A stretch of 64,000 nucleotides of DNA from Streptomyces harbinensis. GTDB taxonomy: Bacteria > Actinomycetota > Actinomycetes > Streptomycetales > Streptomycetaceae. The translations under genes were made by a program, and so were the position numbers. Shown in pieces: positions 55,333 through 64,000 of this stretch. Below the pieces are notes generated by a model. It saw only the letters and a program-made list of their open reading frames with translations. It made no database searches and was not told the DNA's origin. The stretch lies in NCBI RefSeq assembly GCF_900116145.1, contig NZ_FPAB01000002.1:599193-663192 (forward strand). The letters are read 5' to 3'. Every line of letters starts with the position of its first letter. Positions within the stretch are counted from its first letter, which is position 1.

Positions 55333-56217
55333 GTGCGCATCGTTTCCCTCCTTCCCTCCGCGACGGAGATCCTGTTCGCGATCGGCGCCGGTGACGCCGT
55401 GGTGGGCGTGACCTTCGAGTGCGACCACCCGCCCCGGGCCCGCACCCGGCGCATCGTGTCCACCAGCGCCCTCCCCGAAGGGCTGCCGCCCGCCGCCATC
55501 GACCGGGTGGTGAGCGAACGGATGGCCGCCGGAGAGGACCTGTACCACCTCGACCGCGGCGCACTGGCCGGCCTGGACGCCGACCTGGTGGTCACTCAGG
55601 ACCTGTGCGCGGTCTGCGCGGTGGACGTCTCCACCGTCCACGACGCGCTCGACCACCTCGCCTGCTCCGCCGATGTGCTCACGATCGATCCGCACACCCT
55701 GGACGAGGTGATCACCTCCGTCGTCACGATCGGCGACGCCACCGGAACCGGCGACCGCGCCCGGCGGCTGGCCGGCGCGCTGCGCGACCGGCTGGCCGCC
55801 GTACGGGCGAAGGTGGCCGCCGAGGAACCGGCGGCGGCCCTGGTGCTGGAGTGGACCGACCCGCCGTTCGCCCCCGGCCACTGGGTGCCGGACATGATCG
55901 GGGCCGCCGGCGGGCGCTGTGTGCTCGGCCGGGCGGGGGAGCGGTCGTACCGCACCGACTGGGCGGCGGTCACCGGCGCCGGGGCCGGGATCGTGGTGTG
56001 CGCCCCGTGCGGCTTCGGCCTGGAGGAATCCACCCGGCTGGCCGCCCCGGTGGCCCGCCGGCTGCCTCCGGGGACGCAGCTGTGGGCGGTGGACGCCAAC
56101 GCCTCCTTCGCCCGGCCGGGCCCCCGGCTGGTCGACGGCGTCGAGGCCCTGGCCGGGATCTTCCACCCGGCCGTCGCGGGCCCGCCCGACCCGGCGCTGG
56201 CCCGGCGGCTGGCCTGA
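55333..56217 (+). CDS. BtuF-like cobalamin-binding-fold protein without signal peptide
   Basis: 294 residues of the periplasmic binding protein type III fold. It opens RIVSLLPSATEILFAIG and has HPPRARTRR and DLVVTQDLCAVCAV, typical of stand-alone cobalamin-binding relatives in actinobacteria. No signal peptide or lipobox is present and no transporter genes are near, so the protein is probably cytosolic. Function unproved; cobinamide or helical-backbone metal binding is possible. Confidence 0.78.
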   Translation: MRIVSLLPSATEILFAIGAGDAVVGVTFECDHPPRARTRRIVSTSALPEGLPPAAIDRVVSERMAAGEDLYHLDRGALAGLDADLVVTQDLCAVCAVDVSTVHDALDHLACSADVLTIDPHTLDEVITSVVTIGDATGTGDRARRLAGALRDRLAAVRAKVAAEEPAAALVLEWTDPPFAPGHWVPDMIGAAGGRCVLGRAGERSYRTDWAAVTGAGAGIVVCAPCGFGLEESTRLAAPVARRLPPGTQLWAVDANASFARPGPRLVDGVEALAGIFHPAVAGPPDPALARRLA

Positions 56218-56255
56218 CCCCTGCCCCGGTACGCCCCCGGTTCGCCCCGCCCGGC

Positions 56256-57059
56256 TCAGTCCCGCAGGCCGTAGAACCGGATCGGCGAGTTCGGCCGGAA
56301 CCCGATCCGCGGATACACCGGCGCCCCGGCGGCCGTCGCGTGCAGCGTGGCGCGGGTCAGCCCGGTGGCGCGGGCGCCCTCGTACAGCGCCTTGCGGGTC
56401 ACCGCCTCCCCGTACCCCCGGCGCTGGTGGCGCGGGTCGGTGGCCACCAGCGCCACGAAGAGCCGGCCGTCCGCCGGGAACGTCCCGGCGCAGGCCACCG
56501 GTTCCGTACCACGCAGCGCCAGATACGCGTACGCCTCCCGCTTCCACAGTCGCGAACCCGCCAGCCCGTCGCGGCCGTCCTCCAGCGGGAACCCGTACCC
56601 GCGCGCGTTGAGATCGGCGTACGCCCGCAGCTGCTCCTCCGTGGTCACCCGGGCGAACGTCAGCTCGGGGTGGGACGGTTCGGGGAGCGGCAGCAGATCG
56701 CCCGCCATACCGGTGCCGGGGAACGCGTACCGCAGCCCGGCCCGCTCGGCCGCCGCGTCCAGCGCGGCGCGTGCCCGCGCGTCGAGCAGGTCCTCGAACA
56801 GCCACAGGAACCCCGGGCGTTGTTTGCCCCGCATCACGCCGGCAGCCTCCGCCAGCCGCCGCTCCAGCTCCCCGGCGTTCAGCCCCGCCCCGGTGAGGGT
56901 GACACAGTTCCAGAACGGGAACCGGCTGTCGGCCCACCGCACCGCCAGCCCGGGCAGCTCCCGCACATCCGCCCCGGGGTCCCGGTCCAGCACCATCGCC
57001 CGCCACACCAGGGCGAGTTGTTCCACCGATTCGACCGACTCCGACAGATCAGTCACCAT
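56256..57059 (-). CDS. GNAT family N-acetyltransferase
   Basis: 267 residues. The C-terminal half is a GNAT domain: ALVATDPRHQRRGYGEAVTRKAL is the acetyl-CoA motif A (Q/RxxGxG/A as RRGYGE), then YPRIGFRPNSPIRFY. The N-terminal half is a second, degenerate GNAT-like lobe. The start is ATG 57059; GTG 57056 fits the GGAG spacing slightly better. Substrate unknown. Confidence 0.82.
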   Translation of the reverse strand: MVTDLSESVESVEQLALVWRAMVLDRDPGADVRELPGLAVRWADSRFPFWNCVTLTGAGLNAGELERRLAEAAGVMRGKQRPGFLWLFEDLLDARARAALDAAAERAGLRYAFPGTGMAGDLLPLPEPSHPELTFARVTTEEQLRAYADLNARGYGFPLEDGRDGLAGSRLWKREAYAYLALRGTEPVACAGTFPADGRLFVALVATDPRHQRRGYGEAVTRKALYEGARATGLTRATLHATAAGAPVYPRIGFRPNSPIRFYGLRD

Positions 57060-57154
57060 CACTCCGCGCGGATCGACAAGCACACAGAACGCAACCCACC
57101 GATCCTGCCACGCTGCGGCCCCGCCCCGCCGGAGATCGCCGAACCGGCCCCTCC

Positions 57155-57635
57155 TCAGTGCTCGTGCGCCGCCGGCTCCAGCACGAAGACCGGGATCTCC
57201 CGGTCGGTGCGCCGCTGGTAGGCGGCGTAGTCCGGATACGCGGCCACCGCCCGCTCCCACCATGCGGCCTTCTCCTCCCCGGTCACCTCACGGGCCACCA
57301 TGTCCTGCCGCACCGGGCCGTCCTGGAGCTCCACCCGCGGATCGGCGACCACGTTGTGGTACCAGACCGGGTGCCGGGGCGCCCCGCCCAGCGAGGCCAC
57401 CACCGCGTACCGGCCCTCGTGCTCCACCCGCATCAGCGGGGGTCTTGCGGATCCGGCCGCTCCGCGCGCCCAGCGTCGTCAGGATCACCACCGGCAGATC
57501 CCGCCGCTCGGGGTCGTCCCGCCCGATCAGCTCGGCCAGCGTCGTCCCCTCCCGGCCGCCCGACCCCTCGTACAGCGCCACCTGGTCGCGCACCTCACGG
57601 CGGCTGCTCGGTTCGTACTCGCCCCGCAGCGGCAT
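57155..57635 (-). pseudogene. Deazaflavin (F420)-dependent nitroreductase family gene, frameshifted
   Basis: The N-terminal part (from ATG 57635 with GAAGGAG upstream) reads [20 protein letters not shown] and the C-terminal part, in another frame, continues [17 protein letters not shown] and [12 protein letters not shown], both halves of one DDN-family protein. A run of five G at 57438-57442 has one base too many; removing one restores a 159-residue protein of normal length. Members bind F420 and reduce nitro or quinone compounds. A sequencing error in the homopolymer is as likely as a true mutation. Confidence 0.8.
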
Positions 57636-57700
57636 ACCCGCTCCTTCCTTCACCTCTCGCGTCCTGCCCGTGCCGCACAACGTACAAGGCCCCGCACCGC

Positions 57701-58063
57701 TCAGCGAGGTGGCGGCTCCGCCGCGTCCTGCCGGCTCAGCCGATCGCCCAGCTGATCCACCGTCAGCCGCTCCCGCGCCACCGCGTCCGTGCGGTAGGCG
57801 ATCCGCGCCACCACATGGCCCATCACCGGCGCGGTGACCAGCATGAACACCCCGATCAGCAGCAGCGGCGGAGCACTGGGCCCGCCCTCGTGCACCGCCG
57901 CGCCCACCAGCACCAGCAGCAGGCCCAGCGTCTGCGCCTTGGACGCCGCGTGCAGCCGCGAGACGGTGTCCGCGAACCGCAGCATCCCCACCCCCGCCAG
58001 CAGCGAGAACAGCGCACCGCCCAGCATCAGGACCACCCCCACGACCTCCCGGACCCCGCTCAC
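57701..58063 (-). CDS. mnhG: Mrp/Mnh antiporter subunit G
   Basis: 120 residues, three hydrophobic segments (VVGVVLMLGGALFSLLAGVGMLRF-like start, GLLLVLVGAAV, LLIGVFMLVTAPVMGHV). RLHAASKAQTLG and TAPVMGH are family motifs. GTG forms a GTGA overlap with mnhF. Last subunit of the operon. Confidence 0.9.
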   Translation of the reverse strand: MSGVREVVGVVLMLGGALFSLLAGVGMLRFADTVSRLHAASKAQTLGLLLVLVGAAVHEGGPSAPPLLLIGVFMLVTAPVMGHVVARIAYRTDAVARERLTVDQLGDRLSRQDAAEPPPR

Positions 58064-58326
58064 CGCATGTCCTCCCGCCGCTCGACCAGCCGGGCCGCCG
58101 CGATCGTCCCGATGAAACCGAGCAGGGCCAGCACCACCAGCACATGGCCGCTGATGCCGTCCGAGCGGATCACCGTGCCCACCACCGTCCCGGAGATGAT
58201 CAGCGTCACCAGGGTGTCCAGCGCCACGATCCGGTCCAGCGCCGCCGGACCGCGCACCAGACGCACCGTCACCAGCAGCGCGGCGCCGCACAGCAGAGCG
58301 AGCGCGATGGAGACCATCACCGTCAT
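58060..58326 (-). CDS. mnhF: Mrp/Mnh antiporter subunit F
   Basis: 88 residues with three membrane helices; RLVRGPAALDRIVALDTL is the family motif. Overlaps both neighbours by 4 bases. Confidence 0.9.
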   Translation of the reverse strand: MTVMVSIALALLCGAALLVTVRLVRGPAALDRIVALDTLVTLIISGTVVGTVIRSDGISGHVLVVLALLGFIGTIAAARLVERREDMR

Positions 58327-58922
58327 GCCGGACCCTCCTTCTTCGCCGTCCTGGACATCGCCAGCAGCCGGCGCTCGATACGGGCCACCGCCGCCCGGCG
58401 CCCCTCCGCGTCCGCCGCACCCCGCAGGGGCAGCGCGTGCACGTACAGCAGCCGGCGCTCCCGGTCGATCTCCAGCACCAGGGAGCCCGGCGCCACCAGC
58501 GTCAGCAGCGCGACCGTCGCGATCTGCGCGTCGCTGCGGGCCCGCAGCTCCACCTCCACGATCCCGGACCGCGTCCGGGGACCGCTGCGCACCGCCTCCC
58601 GGGCCACCACCACCGAGGAGACCACCAGGTCCACCAGCAGATAGCCGATCAGGGCCGGCAACTGCACCACCCCCCGCAGCCGGGGCAGCCGGTGCCGCCG
58701 CTCCGCACCGCGCGGCGGCAGCCCGAACGCGGCCTGGGTGCCCGCCGCCACCACCGCCCCCGCGATCAGCGTCGGCACCGTGAACGTCCCCCACAGCACC
58801 GCCCACAGCAGCGTCAGCCACAGCACCGGCGGCAGATACCGCCACGGCCGCCGCCGCACACTGCCCCGGCTCGCGGGCGTGTCCGGCCTCGGCTCGTGCA
58901 CATCACCGGGGTCCGCTCTCAT
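58323..58922 (-). CDS. mnhE: Mrp/Mnh antiporter subunit E
   Basis: 199 residues. Two N-terminal hydrophobic segments (PPVLWLTLLWAVLWGT and TLIAGAVVAAG), a further helix near 90, then a soluble tail containing TLVAPGSLVLEID and LLYVHAL, conserved in MnhE. The first 25 residues are polar. ATGA overlaps on both sides. Confidence 0.9.
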   Translation of the reverse strand: MRADPGDVHEPRPDTPASRGSVRRRPWRYLPPVLWLTLLWAVLWGTFTVPTLIAGAVVAAGTQAAFGLPPRGAERRHRLPRLRGVVQLPALIGYLLVDLVVSSVVVAREAVRSGPRTRSGIVEVELRARSDAQIATVALLTLVAPGSLVLEIDRERRLLYVHALPLRGAADAEGRRAAVARIERRLLAMSRTAKKEGPA

Positions 58923-60421
58923 CCGTCACCACCTCCCAGTACCGCCTCGCGGTAGCCGTCCGGATCCACCAGATCCCGGGCCGCCGCCTCGCTGATCTCG
59001 CCCAGCAGCCCGGCACCCACCGCGATCGCCACCCCGAGACCCACGATGCCCACCGTCGCCGCCAGCATCAGCACATTGCCCGCCTCCCGGCGCGGCGCCG
59101 GCCGGTCGGGGCCCGCCGAGAACACCGCCCGCCACACCCGGGTCATCGCGTACAGCGTCAGCAGACTGGTCAGCAGCGCCGCCGCGATCAGCACCGTCAC
59201 CGGCCAGCCGCTGCGCTCCCCGCCCGCCTGGAGCAGCACGAACTTCGCCACGAACCCGGAGGTCGGCGGGATGCCCGCCAGCGCCAGCGCGGGCAGCATG
59301 AACAGCCCCGCCACCACCGGGGGCGGCGGCGCGCGGTGGGTGAGCGAGGCCAGCGACGCCGTCCCCGACAGCCGCACCACGATCCCCGACACCAGGAACA
59401 GACCGGCCTGCACCACGATGTGATGCGCCGTGTACAGCACCGTGCCGGTGAGCCCGGCCTCGTCGAAGAGCGCCAGCCCGAACAGCATGAACCCGATGTG
59501 ACTGACCAGCACGAACGACAGCAGACGGTTCAGATCGTCCTGCGCGATCGCGCCCAGCACCCCGACGAGCAGGGTCAGCACCGCGACGATCGTCAGCAGC
59601 AGCCACACATCGTCCCGGGGGAAGATCAGCGTCTGGGTGCGCACCATCGCGTACACCCCGACCTTCGTCAGCAGCGCCGCGAAGATCGCGGTGATCGGCG
59701 TCGGCGCGGTCGGATAGCTGTCCGGCAGCCAGAAGTGCAGTGGCACCATGGCCGCCTTGATGCCGAACACCACCAGCAGCAGCACACTCAGCGTGGCCGC
59801 CACTCCGTCCGGCGCCTGCGTCATCCGCAGACCGAGATCGGCCATGTTGACCGTCCCGGTGGCCGCGTAGCACAGCGCGATCGCCGTCAGGAACAGCAGC
59901 GAGGAGGTGAGGCTGGTGATGGTGTACGTCATCCCCGCCCGGATCCGCCCCGAGCCGACCCCCAGGCTGAGCAGCACGTACGAGGCGGTCAGCATCATCT
60001 CGAACGCCACGAACAGGTTGAACAGGTCGCCCGCCAGGAACGCCATCCCCACCCCGGCCGTCAGCAGCAGATAGGCCGGGTGGAACGCCACCGGCGAGGA
60101 CTCCCCGAAGTCGGCGTTGCCCTGGCCGATCGCGAAGACCAGCACCGCGAGCGCCACCGCCAGCGACACCGTCAGCAGCAGCGCGGACAGCCGGTCCGCG
60201 ACCAGCGCGATGCCCAGCGGCGCCGGCCAGCCGCCCATCGACGCGGCCTGCGGCCCGTCCCGCTGCGCCAGCACCAACAGCACCACCGCGTCGGTGAGCG
60301 TCAGCGTCAGCACACTCACCCCCAGCACCTGCTGGGTGATCCGGCTCCCGGACAGGGCGAAGGACAGCGCCGCCACCAGCACGGGCAGCAGCACCGGCGC
60401 CACCAGCAGCCAGGCCGTCAT
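58919..60421 (-). CDS. mnhD: Mrp/Mnh antiporter subunit D
   Basis: Proton-translocating NuoN/NuoM-like subunit of 500 residues with about fourteen helices. VAFEMMLTASYVLLSLG carries the conserved Glu, and FGIKAAMVPLHFWLPDSYPTAP (split here at PLHFW) and LVSHIGFMLFG mark the channel region with conserved Lys/His. Coupled to mnhC and mnhE by 4-base overlaps. Confidence 0.93.
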   Translation of the reverse strand: MTAWLLVAPVLLPVLVAALSFALSGSRITQQVLGVSVLTLTLTDAVVLLVLAQRDGPQAASMGGWPAPLGIALVADRLSALLLTVSLAVALAVLVFAIGQGNADFGESSPVAFHPAYLLLTAGVGMAFLAGDLFNLFVAFEMMLTASYVLLSLGVGSGRIRAGMTYTITSLTSSLLFLTAIALCYAATGTVNMADLGLRMTQAPDGVAATLSVLLLVVFGIKAAMVPLHFWLPDSYPTAPTPITAIFAALLTKVGVYAMVRTQTLIFPRDDVWLLLTIVAVLTLLVGVLGAIAQDDLNRLLSFVLVSHIGFMLFGLALFDEAGLTGTVLYTAHHIVVQAGLFLVSGIVVRLSGTASLASLTHRAPPPPVVAGLFMLPALALAGIPPTSGFVAKFVLLQAGGERSGWPVTVLIAAALLTSLLTLYAMTRVWRAVFSAGPDRPAPRREAGNVLMLAATVGIVGLGVAIAVGAGLLGEISEAAARDLVDPDGYREAVLGGGDG

Positions 60422-60843
60422 CGGCGCTCCCCCCGGTCGGCGGGCAGATCGGACTCGGCTGCGGCCCGCTCCTCGGCCCGGTCGTGCACCGTGCCGATCC
60501 TGCGGTCCTCCACGTCGTCACGCACCTCGTCGTGCCCGTCCAGCTGCCACGCCCGGTGCACCATGGCCAGCAGCAGCGTGGTGATGCCGAACGTGATCAC
60601 GATGGCGGTCAGCGCCATCGCCTGCGGCAGCGGATCCGCCAGCCGCCCGTCCGGCCCCTCGCTCCCCGTCACCGGCGGCGAGGCCGGCGCGCCGCCGGAC
60701 AGGATCAGCAGCAGGTTCGCCGCGTGCCCCAGCACGATGACACCCAGCAGAATCCGCATCAGCGAGCGGTCGAGCAGCAGGAAGAACCCCGTCGCGAAGA
60801 GCCCACCCACCACGGTGGCCATCGCCAGATCGAGCGTCGTCAT
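60418..60843 (-). CDS. mnhC: Mrp/Mnh antiporter subunit C
   Basis: 141 residues, NuoK-like, three helices; GVIVLGHAANLLLIL and ALTAIVITFGITTLLLAM are family motifs. The C-terminus is a charged tail of about 35 residues (DEVRDDVEDRRIG), longer than in many homologues. Confidence 0.92.
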   Translation of the reverse strand: MTTLDLAMATVVGGLFATGFFLLLDRSLMRILLGVIVLGHAANLLLILSGGAPASPPVTGSEGPDGRLADPLPQAMALTAIVITFGITTLLLAMVHRAWQLDGHDEVRDDVEDRRIGTVHDRAEERAAAESDLPADRGERR

Positions 60844-63719
60844 GTCACGGCCTTTCTCCTGGCGGGACCCCCGTAGGGCGCCAGGGTGTCGCCGGCGTCA
60901 CGCACCCGGTCCAGCGCGTAGAGCAGCTTCAGGCACACGCCCAGGACCAGCAGATACACACCGAGATCGAAGAACACATTGGTCGCCAGATGCAGCGAGC
61001 CCAGCACCGGCACGTCCCAGTACCACTGGGCGCTGGACAGCGGCGTGCCGCCGGCCGCCAGCGGCACCAGCGCGGTCACCGCCGCCAGCACCAGACCGGC
61101 GCCGGCCACCGAGCGCGGGGTGAGCGGCAGCGGGAACGCCGCCTCCGCCGACCGGCCCGCCAGATACCGCAGGACGAACGCCTGACCGGCCACCAGCCCG
61201 CCCGCGAAGCCGCCGCCCGGCCGGCTGTGCCCGGCGAACAGCAGATACACCGACAGCACCAGCACGGCCGGGAACAGCATCCGCACCACCAGCTCAAGCA
61301 GCAGCGAACGCTCCCGGCGCGGTACGTCCAGCGCCTCCGGCAGCCACATCTCGCGCGGCACGTCCCAGCGCGCCTCACCGAACCGCTCGGCCGCCCGGCT
61401 GCGCCCGCCCGGCCGGCGCCGCCGGCCCGCCGGCCGCCCGCGCCCGTCCCCGCGCCGCCCCAGCAGCGCCGCCGCGCCGATCACCGTCACCAGCAGCACG
61501 CTGATCTCGCCCAGGGTGTCCAGCGCGCGGAAGTCCACCAGCAGGGCGTTCACCGCGTTGTACGCGCCGGTCTCCGGGGCGCGCTCGATGATCTCGCGCG
61601 GCAGCTGAAGCGACTGCCGCACCGCCGTCGCGGTCACCGCCAGCGCGGCCACGCACACCCCGGCGACCGTCGCCAGCGCCACCCGGAACCACAGGGAGCG
61701 CGGCTCGGTCCGCAGCGGCGAGAAGTCGGCCGGCAGCCGGCGCAGCACCAATACCACCGCCACCACCGTCAGCGTCTCCACCAGGAACTGGGTGAGCGCC
61801 AGATCCGGCGCGCCCTGCACCAGGAAGAGCCCCGCCACCCCGTAGCCGATCGCCCCCACCAGCAGCACCGCCGTCAGCCGGTGGCCGGTGACCACCAGTG
61901 CCACCGCGGCGGCCAGGATCACCACGGCGAGCGGCACCTGAACGGCCGAGTGCCAGGCCGTCACATCCGGCAGCGGCGGGCGGTACCACAGCAGCATCGT
62001 GCCCGGCACCGCGATCACCGTCAGCAGCAGCACCGCCAGATACACCGGCAGCGAACCCACCTGGGTGTGCCGGGTGAACCACACCGCCAGCCGGCCCAGG
62101 CCGTTCACCGTGCCCTCGTAGCCGCGCTGGGTGTCCGGCAGCGACGGCATCCGCCGCTGGGCCCGCTCCACCCACACCCGGCCCGCGTGTAGCAGCAGCC
62201 CGGCCACGATCATCGCCGCCGACAGGGTGAGCGGGCCGGTGACCCCGTGCCACAGCGACACCTCGTAGGGGCCCGCCGGGTCCGGCACCAAGTGCTCGGA
62301 GCGCGCGTAGGGCACCGTCAGATCGCCGGTGACCCGGTAGAACACCCCCAGCAGCAGCGACGCGGCCGTCAGCACGCACACCGGCCACACCAGCACTGCC
62401 GGCACCCGCTCCACCGGCGTGCGCTCCACCCCGGGCTTGACGGCGAAGGCGCCCCACAGGAAGCGGGCACAGTAGGCCACGGTCAGCGCCGAGCCGAGCG
62501 CCAGACCCGCCACCGCCCACCAGCGGCCCGCGAAGTCCGCGTGCCACATCGCCTCGTACGCCGCCTCCTTGCCGAGGTAGCCCACCAGCGGCGGCAGCCC
62601 CGCCATCGACGCCACCGACAGCACCGCCGCTCCGCACACCACCGGCATCGACCGGCCGACCCCCGACAGCCGGTGCAACTCCCGGGTGCCGGTGGAGCGC
62701 TCCAGCACCCCCACGGTGAGGAACAGCGCCGACTTGAAACAGGCGTGCGCCAGCAGCATCTCCTCACCGGCCAGCATCGCCGTCTGGCCGCCCGCGCCCA
62801 GCAGCGCGGTGAGCATGCCCAGTTCACTGACCGTCCCGTAGGCCAGCAGCAGCTTCAGATCGGTCTGCCGCATCGCCCGCCAGGCTCCCAGCACCATGGT
62901 GAGCAGACCGATCGCCAGCACCGCCGGCTGCCAGGGCTGGACCTCGGCCAGCGCGGGCGTCAGCCGCGCCACCAGGTACACACCGGCCTTGACCATCGCC
63001 GCCGCGTGCAGATAGGCGCTGATCGGGGTCGGCGCCACCATGGCCGCCGGCAGCCACGCCGACAGCGGGGCCTGTGCCGACTTCGCGAACGCCCCGCACA
63101 GCACCAGCACCACGGCCACCGCCAGCGCCCCGGAGGTGGCCGGCGGGTCGGCCACGATCTGCGAGATCCGGTACGTGCCCGCCTCCCGGCCCAGCAGGAT
63201 GAAGCCGAACAGCATCGCGAGTCCGCCGCCGGCCGTGGTGAGCAGCGCCTGCTCCGCCGCCTTCCGGTTGGCCACGCCCTGGCCCCGCCCGGCGATGAGC
63301 AGGAAGGAGATCACCGAGGTCAGTTCCCAGAAGATGTACAGGGCGATCAGATGGTCGGCGGTCACCAGGCCGAACATCGCCCCGGCGAACCCGACCAGCA
63401 GCCCGGCCTCCCGGCCGCCGTCGGCGAAGTACCCCGACCCGTACAGCAGGACCAGCGCCCCGACCCCGCTGATCACGAAGACCATCAGCAGCGACAGGCT
63501 GTCCAGGCGGAGCACCAGCTCCAGCTGGAGCACGGAGGCCCACGACAGGGTCTCCTGCGGCACGTGCCCGTCCAGGACCCGGCCGGTCCACAGCCCCGCC
63601 CAGACCACCGCCGCCAGCGGCACGAGCACCGCGAGCAGCCAGGCCGCCCGCCGGTAACGGCCCGCCAGCAACGGGAGCAGGAGGGCCACCAGGAGGTGGA
63701 CACCCAGCAGCGTCAGCAC
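60840..63719 (-). CDS. mnhA: Mrp/Mnh antiporter subunits A and B fused
   Basis: Largest subunit, 959 residues, of the multi-subunit Na+/H+ antiporter. Residues 1-500 are NuoL-like with IYIFWELTSVISFLLI (conserved Glu), KSAQAPLSAWLP and AYLHAAAMVKAGVYL. Next come a MbhD/E-like part (QGAPDLALTQFLVE, NVLVDFRALDT-type VNALLVDFRALDT) and a C-terminal MnhB domain (GHSRPGGGFAGGLVAGQAF). GTG 63719 is chosen because GGAAGGAG lies 4 bases upstream; GTG 63734 would lie before that site. First gene of a fully overlapped six-gene operon for sodium export and alkaline tolerance. Confidence 0.92.
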   Translation of the reverse strand: MLTLLGVHLLVALLLPLLAGRYRRAAWLLAVLVPLAAVVWAGLWTGRVLDGHVPQETLSWASVLQLELVLRLDSLSLLMVFVISGVGALVLLYGSGYFADGGREAGLLVGFAGAMFGLVTADHLIALYIFWELTSVISFLLIAGRGQGVANRKAAEQALLTTAGGGLAMLFGFILLGREAGTYRISQIVADPPATSGALAVAVVLVLCGAFAKSAQAPLSAWLPAAMVAPTPISAYLHAAAMVKAGVYLVARLTPALAEVQPWQPAVLAIGLLTMVLGAWRAMRQTDLKLLLAYGTVSELGMLTALLGAGGQTAMLAGEEMLLAHACFKSALFLTVGVLERSTGTRELHRLSGVGRSMPVVCGAAVLSVASMAGLPPLVGYLGKEAAYEAMWHADFAGRWWAVAGLALGSALTVAYCARFLWGAFAVKPGVERTPVERVPAVLVWPVCVLTAASLLLGVFYRVTGDLTVPYARSEHLVPDPAGPYEVSLWHGVTGPLTLSAAMIVAGLLLHAGRVWVERAQRRMPSLPDTQRGYEGTVNGLGRLAVWFTRHTQVGSLPVYLAVLLLTVIAVPGTMLLWYRPPLPDVTAWHSAVQVPLAVVILAAAVALVVTGHRLTAVLLVGAIGYGVAGLFLVQGAPDLALTQFLVETLTVVAVVLVLRRLPADFSPLRTEPRSLWFRVALATVAGVCVAALAVTATAVRQSLQLPREIIERAPETGAYNAVNALLVDFRALDTLGEISVLLVTVIGAAALLGRRGDGRGRPAGRRRRPGGRSRAAERFGEARWDVPREMWLPEALDVPRRERSLLLELVVRMLFPAVLVLSVYLLFAGHSRPGGGFAGGLVAGQAFVLRYLAGRSAEAAFPLPLTPRSVAGAGLVLAAVTALVPLAAGGTPLSSAQWYWDVPVLGSLHLATNVFFDLGVYLLVLGVCLKLLYALDRVRDAGDTLAPYGGPARRKAVT

Positions 63720-64000
63720 GGTGCTCCTTCCCACGTTCGCGGCCGGGCCCGGCGGGCCCGCGGGCGCCGGTCGCCGCGCACGGCGGCTGACGGCCCGTCA
63801 TGATCATGGGGTCCCGGGGCCCGCATCCCCCGAAGCACTCGATCGGTCGCGTGTCGCGCCCCGGGGTGATCCTTTCTCCCGGCCGCCCCTACCCGGCCGG
63901 GCCGGGGGTATGGCCCCCGATCCGCACTCCGGGCGCAGGTCACCCCCGGCGCGGGGCGCCCTGGCCCTGTCCGGCGGCCCGGGCGATGTTGCGAGCCATG
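63720..64000. other. Region upstream of the Mnh operon
   Basis: No supported gene, presumably leader and promoter of mnhA. A minus-strand frame from 63999 to its stop at 63940 (19 codons, starting MARNIARAAG) could be the tail of a gene entering from the right or chance. Confidence 0.35.

Noticed and set aside
63713..63943. Minus-strand frame before the Mnh operon
   Set aside because: Arg/Pro-rich, no ribosome binding site, and it overlaps the expected leader of mnhA.

Overview
The window is very GC-rich, gene-dense actinobacterial DNA with many GTG starts, 4-base ATGA/GTGA overlaps and Streptomyces-type protein families, so it most likely comes from a Streptomyces or close relative chromosome. 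No rRNA, tRNA, CRISPR array, phage or insertion sequence was seen.

Layout. 1-2.9 kb: the end of a rhamnose-type sugar ABC importer (two permeases and a lipoprotein binding protein). 3.1-10.5 kb: ordinary genes, namely a zinc alcohol dehydrogenase, a CPA1 Na+/H+ antiporter, a DUF2255 protein, a zinc-finger/HTH protein with a small partner, a GT87 membrane glycosyltransferase and an acyltransferase-3 protein. 10.5-34.6 kb: a lipid/polyketide gene cluster. A minus-strand run reads fatty acyl-AMP ligase (FAAL), a 3112-residue two-module type I PKS, an FkbK/J/I/H-like extender-unit set, an R2lox-type Mn/Fe oxidase, a type II thioesterase, a phosphopantetheinyl transferase, a GMC oxidoreductase and two secreted SGNH hydrolases. 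Divergent from it on the plus strand are a FabF-like ketosynthase, a soluble acyl-ACP desaturase and an ACP.

34.8-39.3 kb: a DedA protein, an Nramp metal transporter, a phosphotriesterase-like lactonase and a DHA2 drug exporter. 39.4-46.6 kb: signalling genes, namely a DedA-histidine kinase-response regulator-DUF4097 operon, an orphan NarL-type regulator, and a second histidine kinase coupled to a receiver-only regulator that faces a full-length paralogue. 46.8-48.3 kb: argG with a probable leaderless promoter under an ARG-box-like operator. 48.3-54.4 kb: a peptide/amino-acid island (dipeptidase E, IclR regulator, DUF1177, OPT transporter, AroM, Asp/Glu/hydantoin racemase). 54.5-57.6 kb: a DUF574 methyltransferase, a cytosolic BtuF-like protein, a GNAT acetyltransferase and a frameshifted deazaflavin-dependent nitroreductase gene. 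57.7-63.7 kb: a complete Mrp/Mnh Na+/H+ antiporter operon with A and B fused.

How the central cluster may work (inference): a fatty acid, desaturated on the discrete ACP, is adenylated by the FAAL and loaded onto the N-terminal ACP of the PKS. It is then extended twice, with ketoreduction each time. The FkbH/I/J/K set, lacking an O-methyltransferase, should supply hydroxymalonyl-ACP. The AT of module 2 is deleted and lacks its nucleophile, so that module must be charged in trans. The R2lox, GMC oxidoreductase, thioesterase and SGNH hydrolases would tailor or release a hydroxylated, unsaturated lipid. I do not recognise this gene combination as a described pathway.
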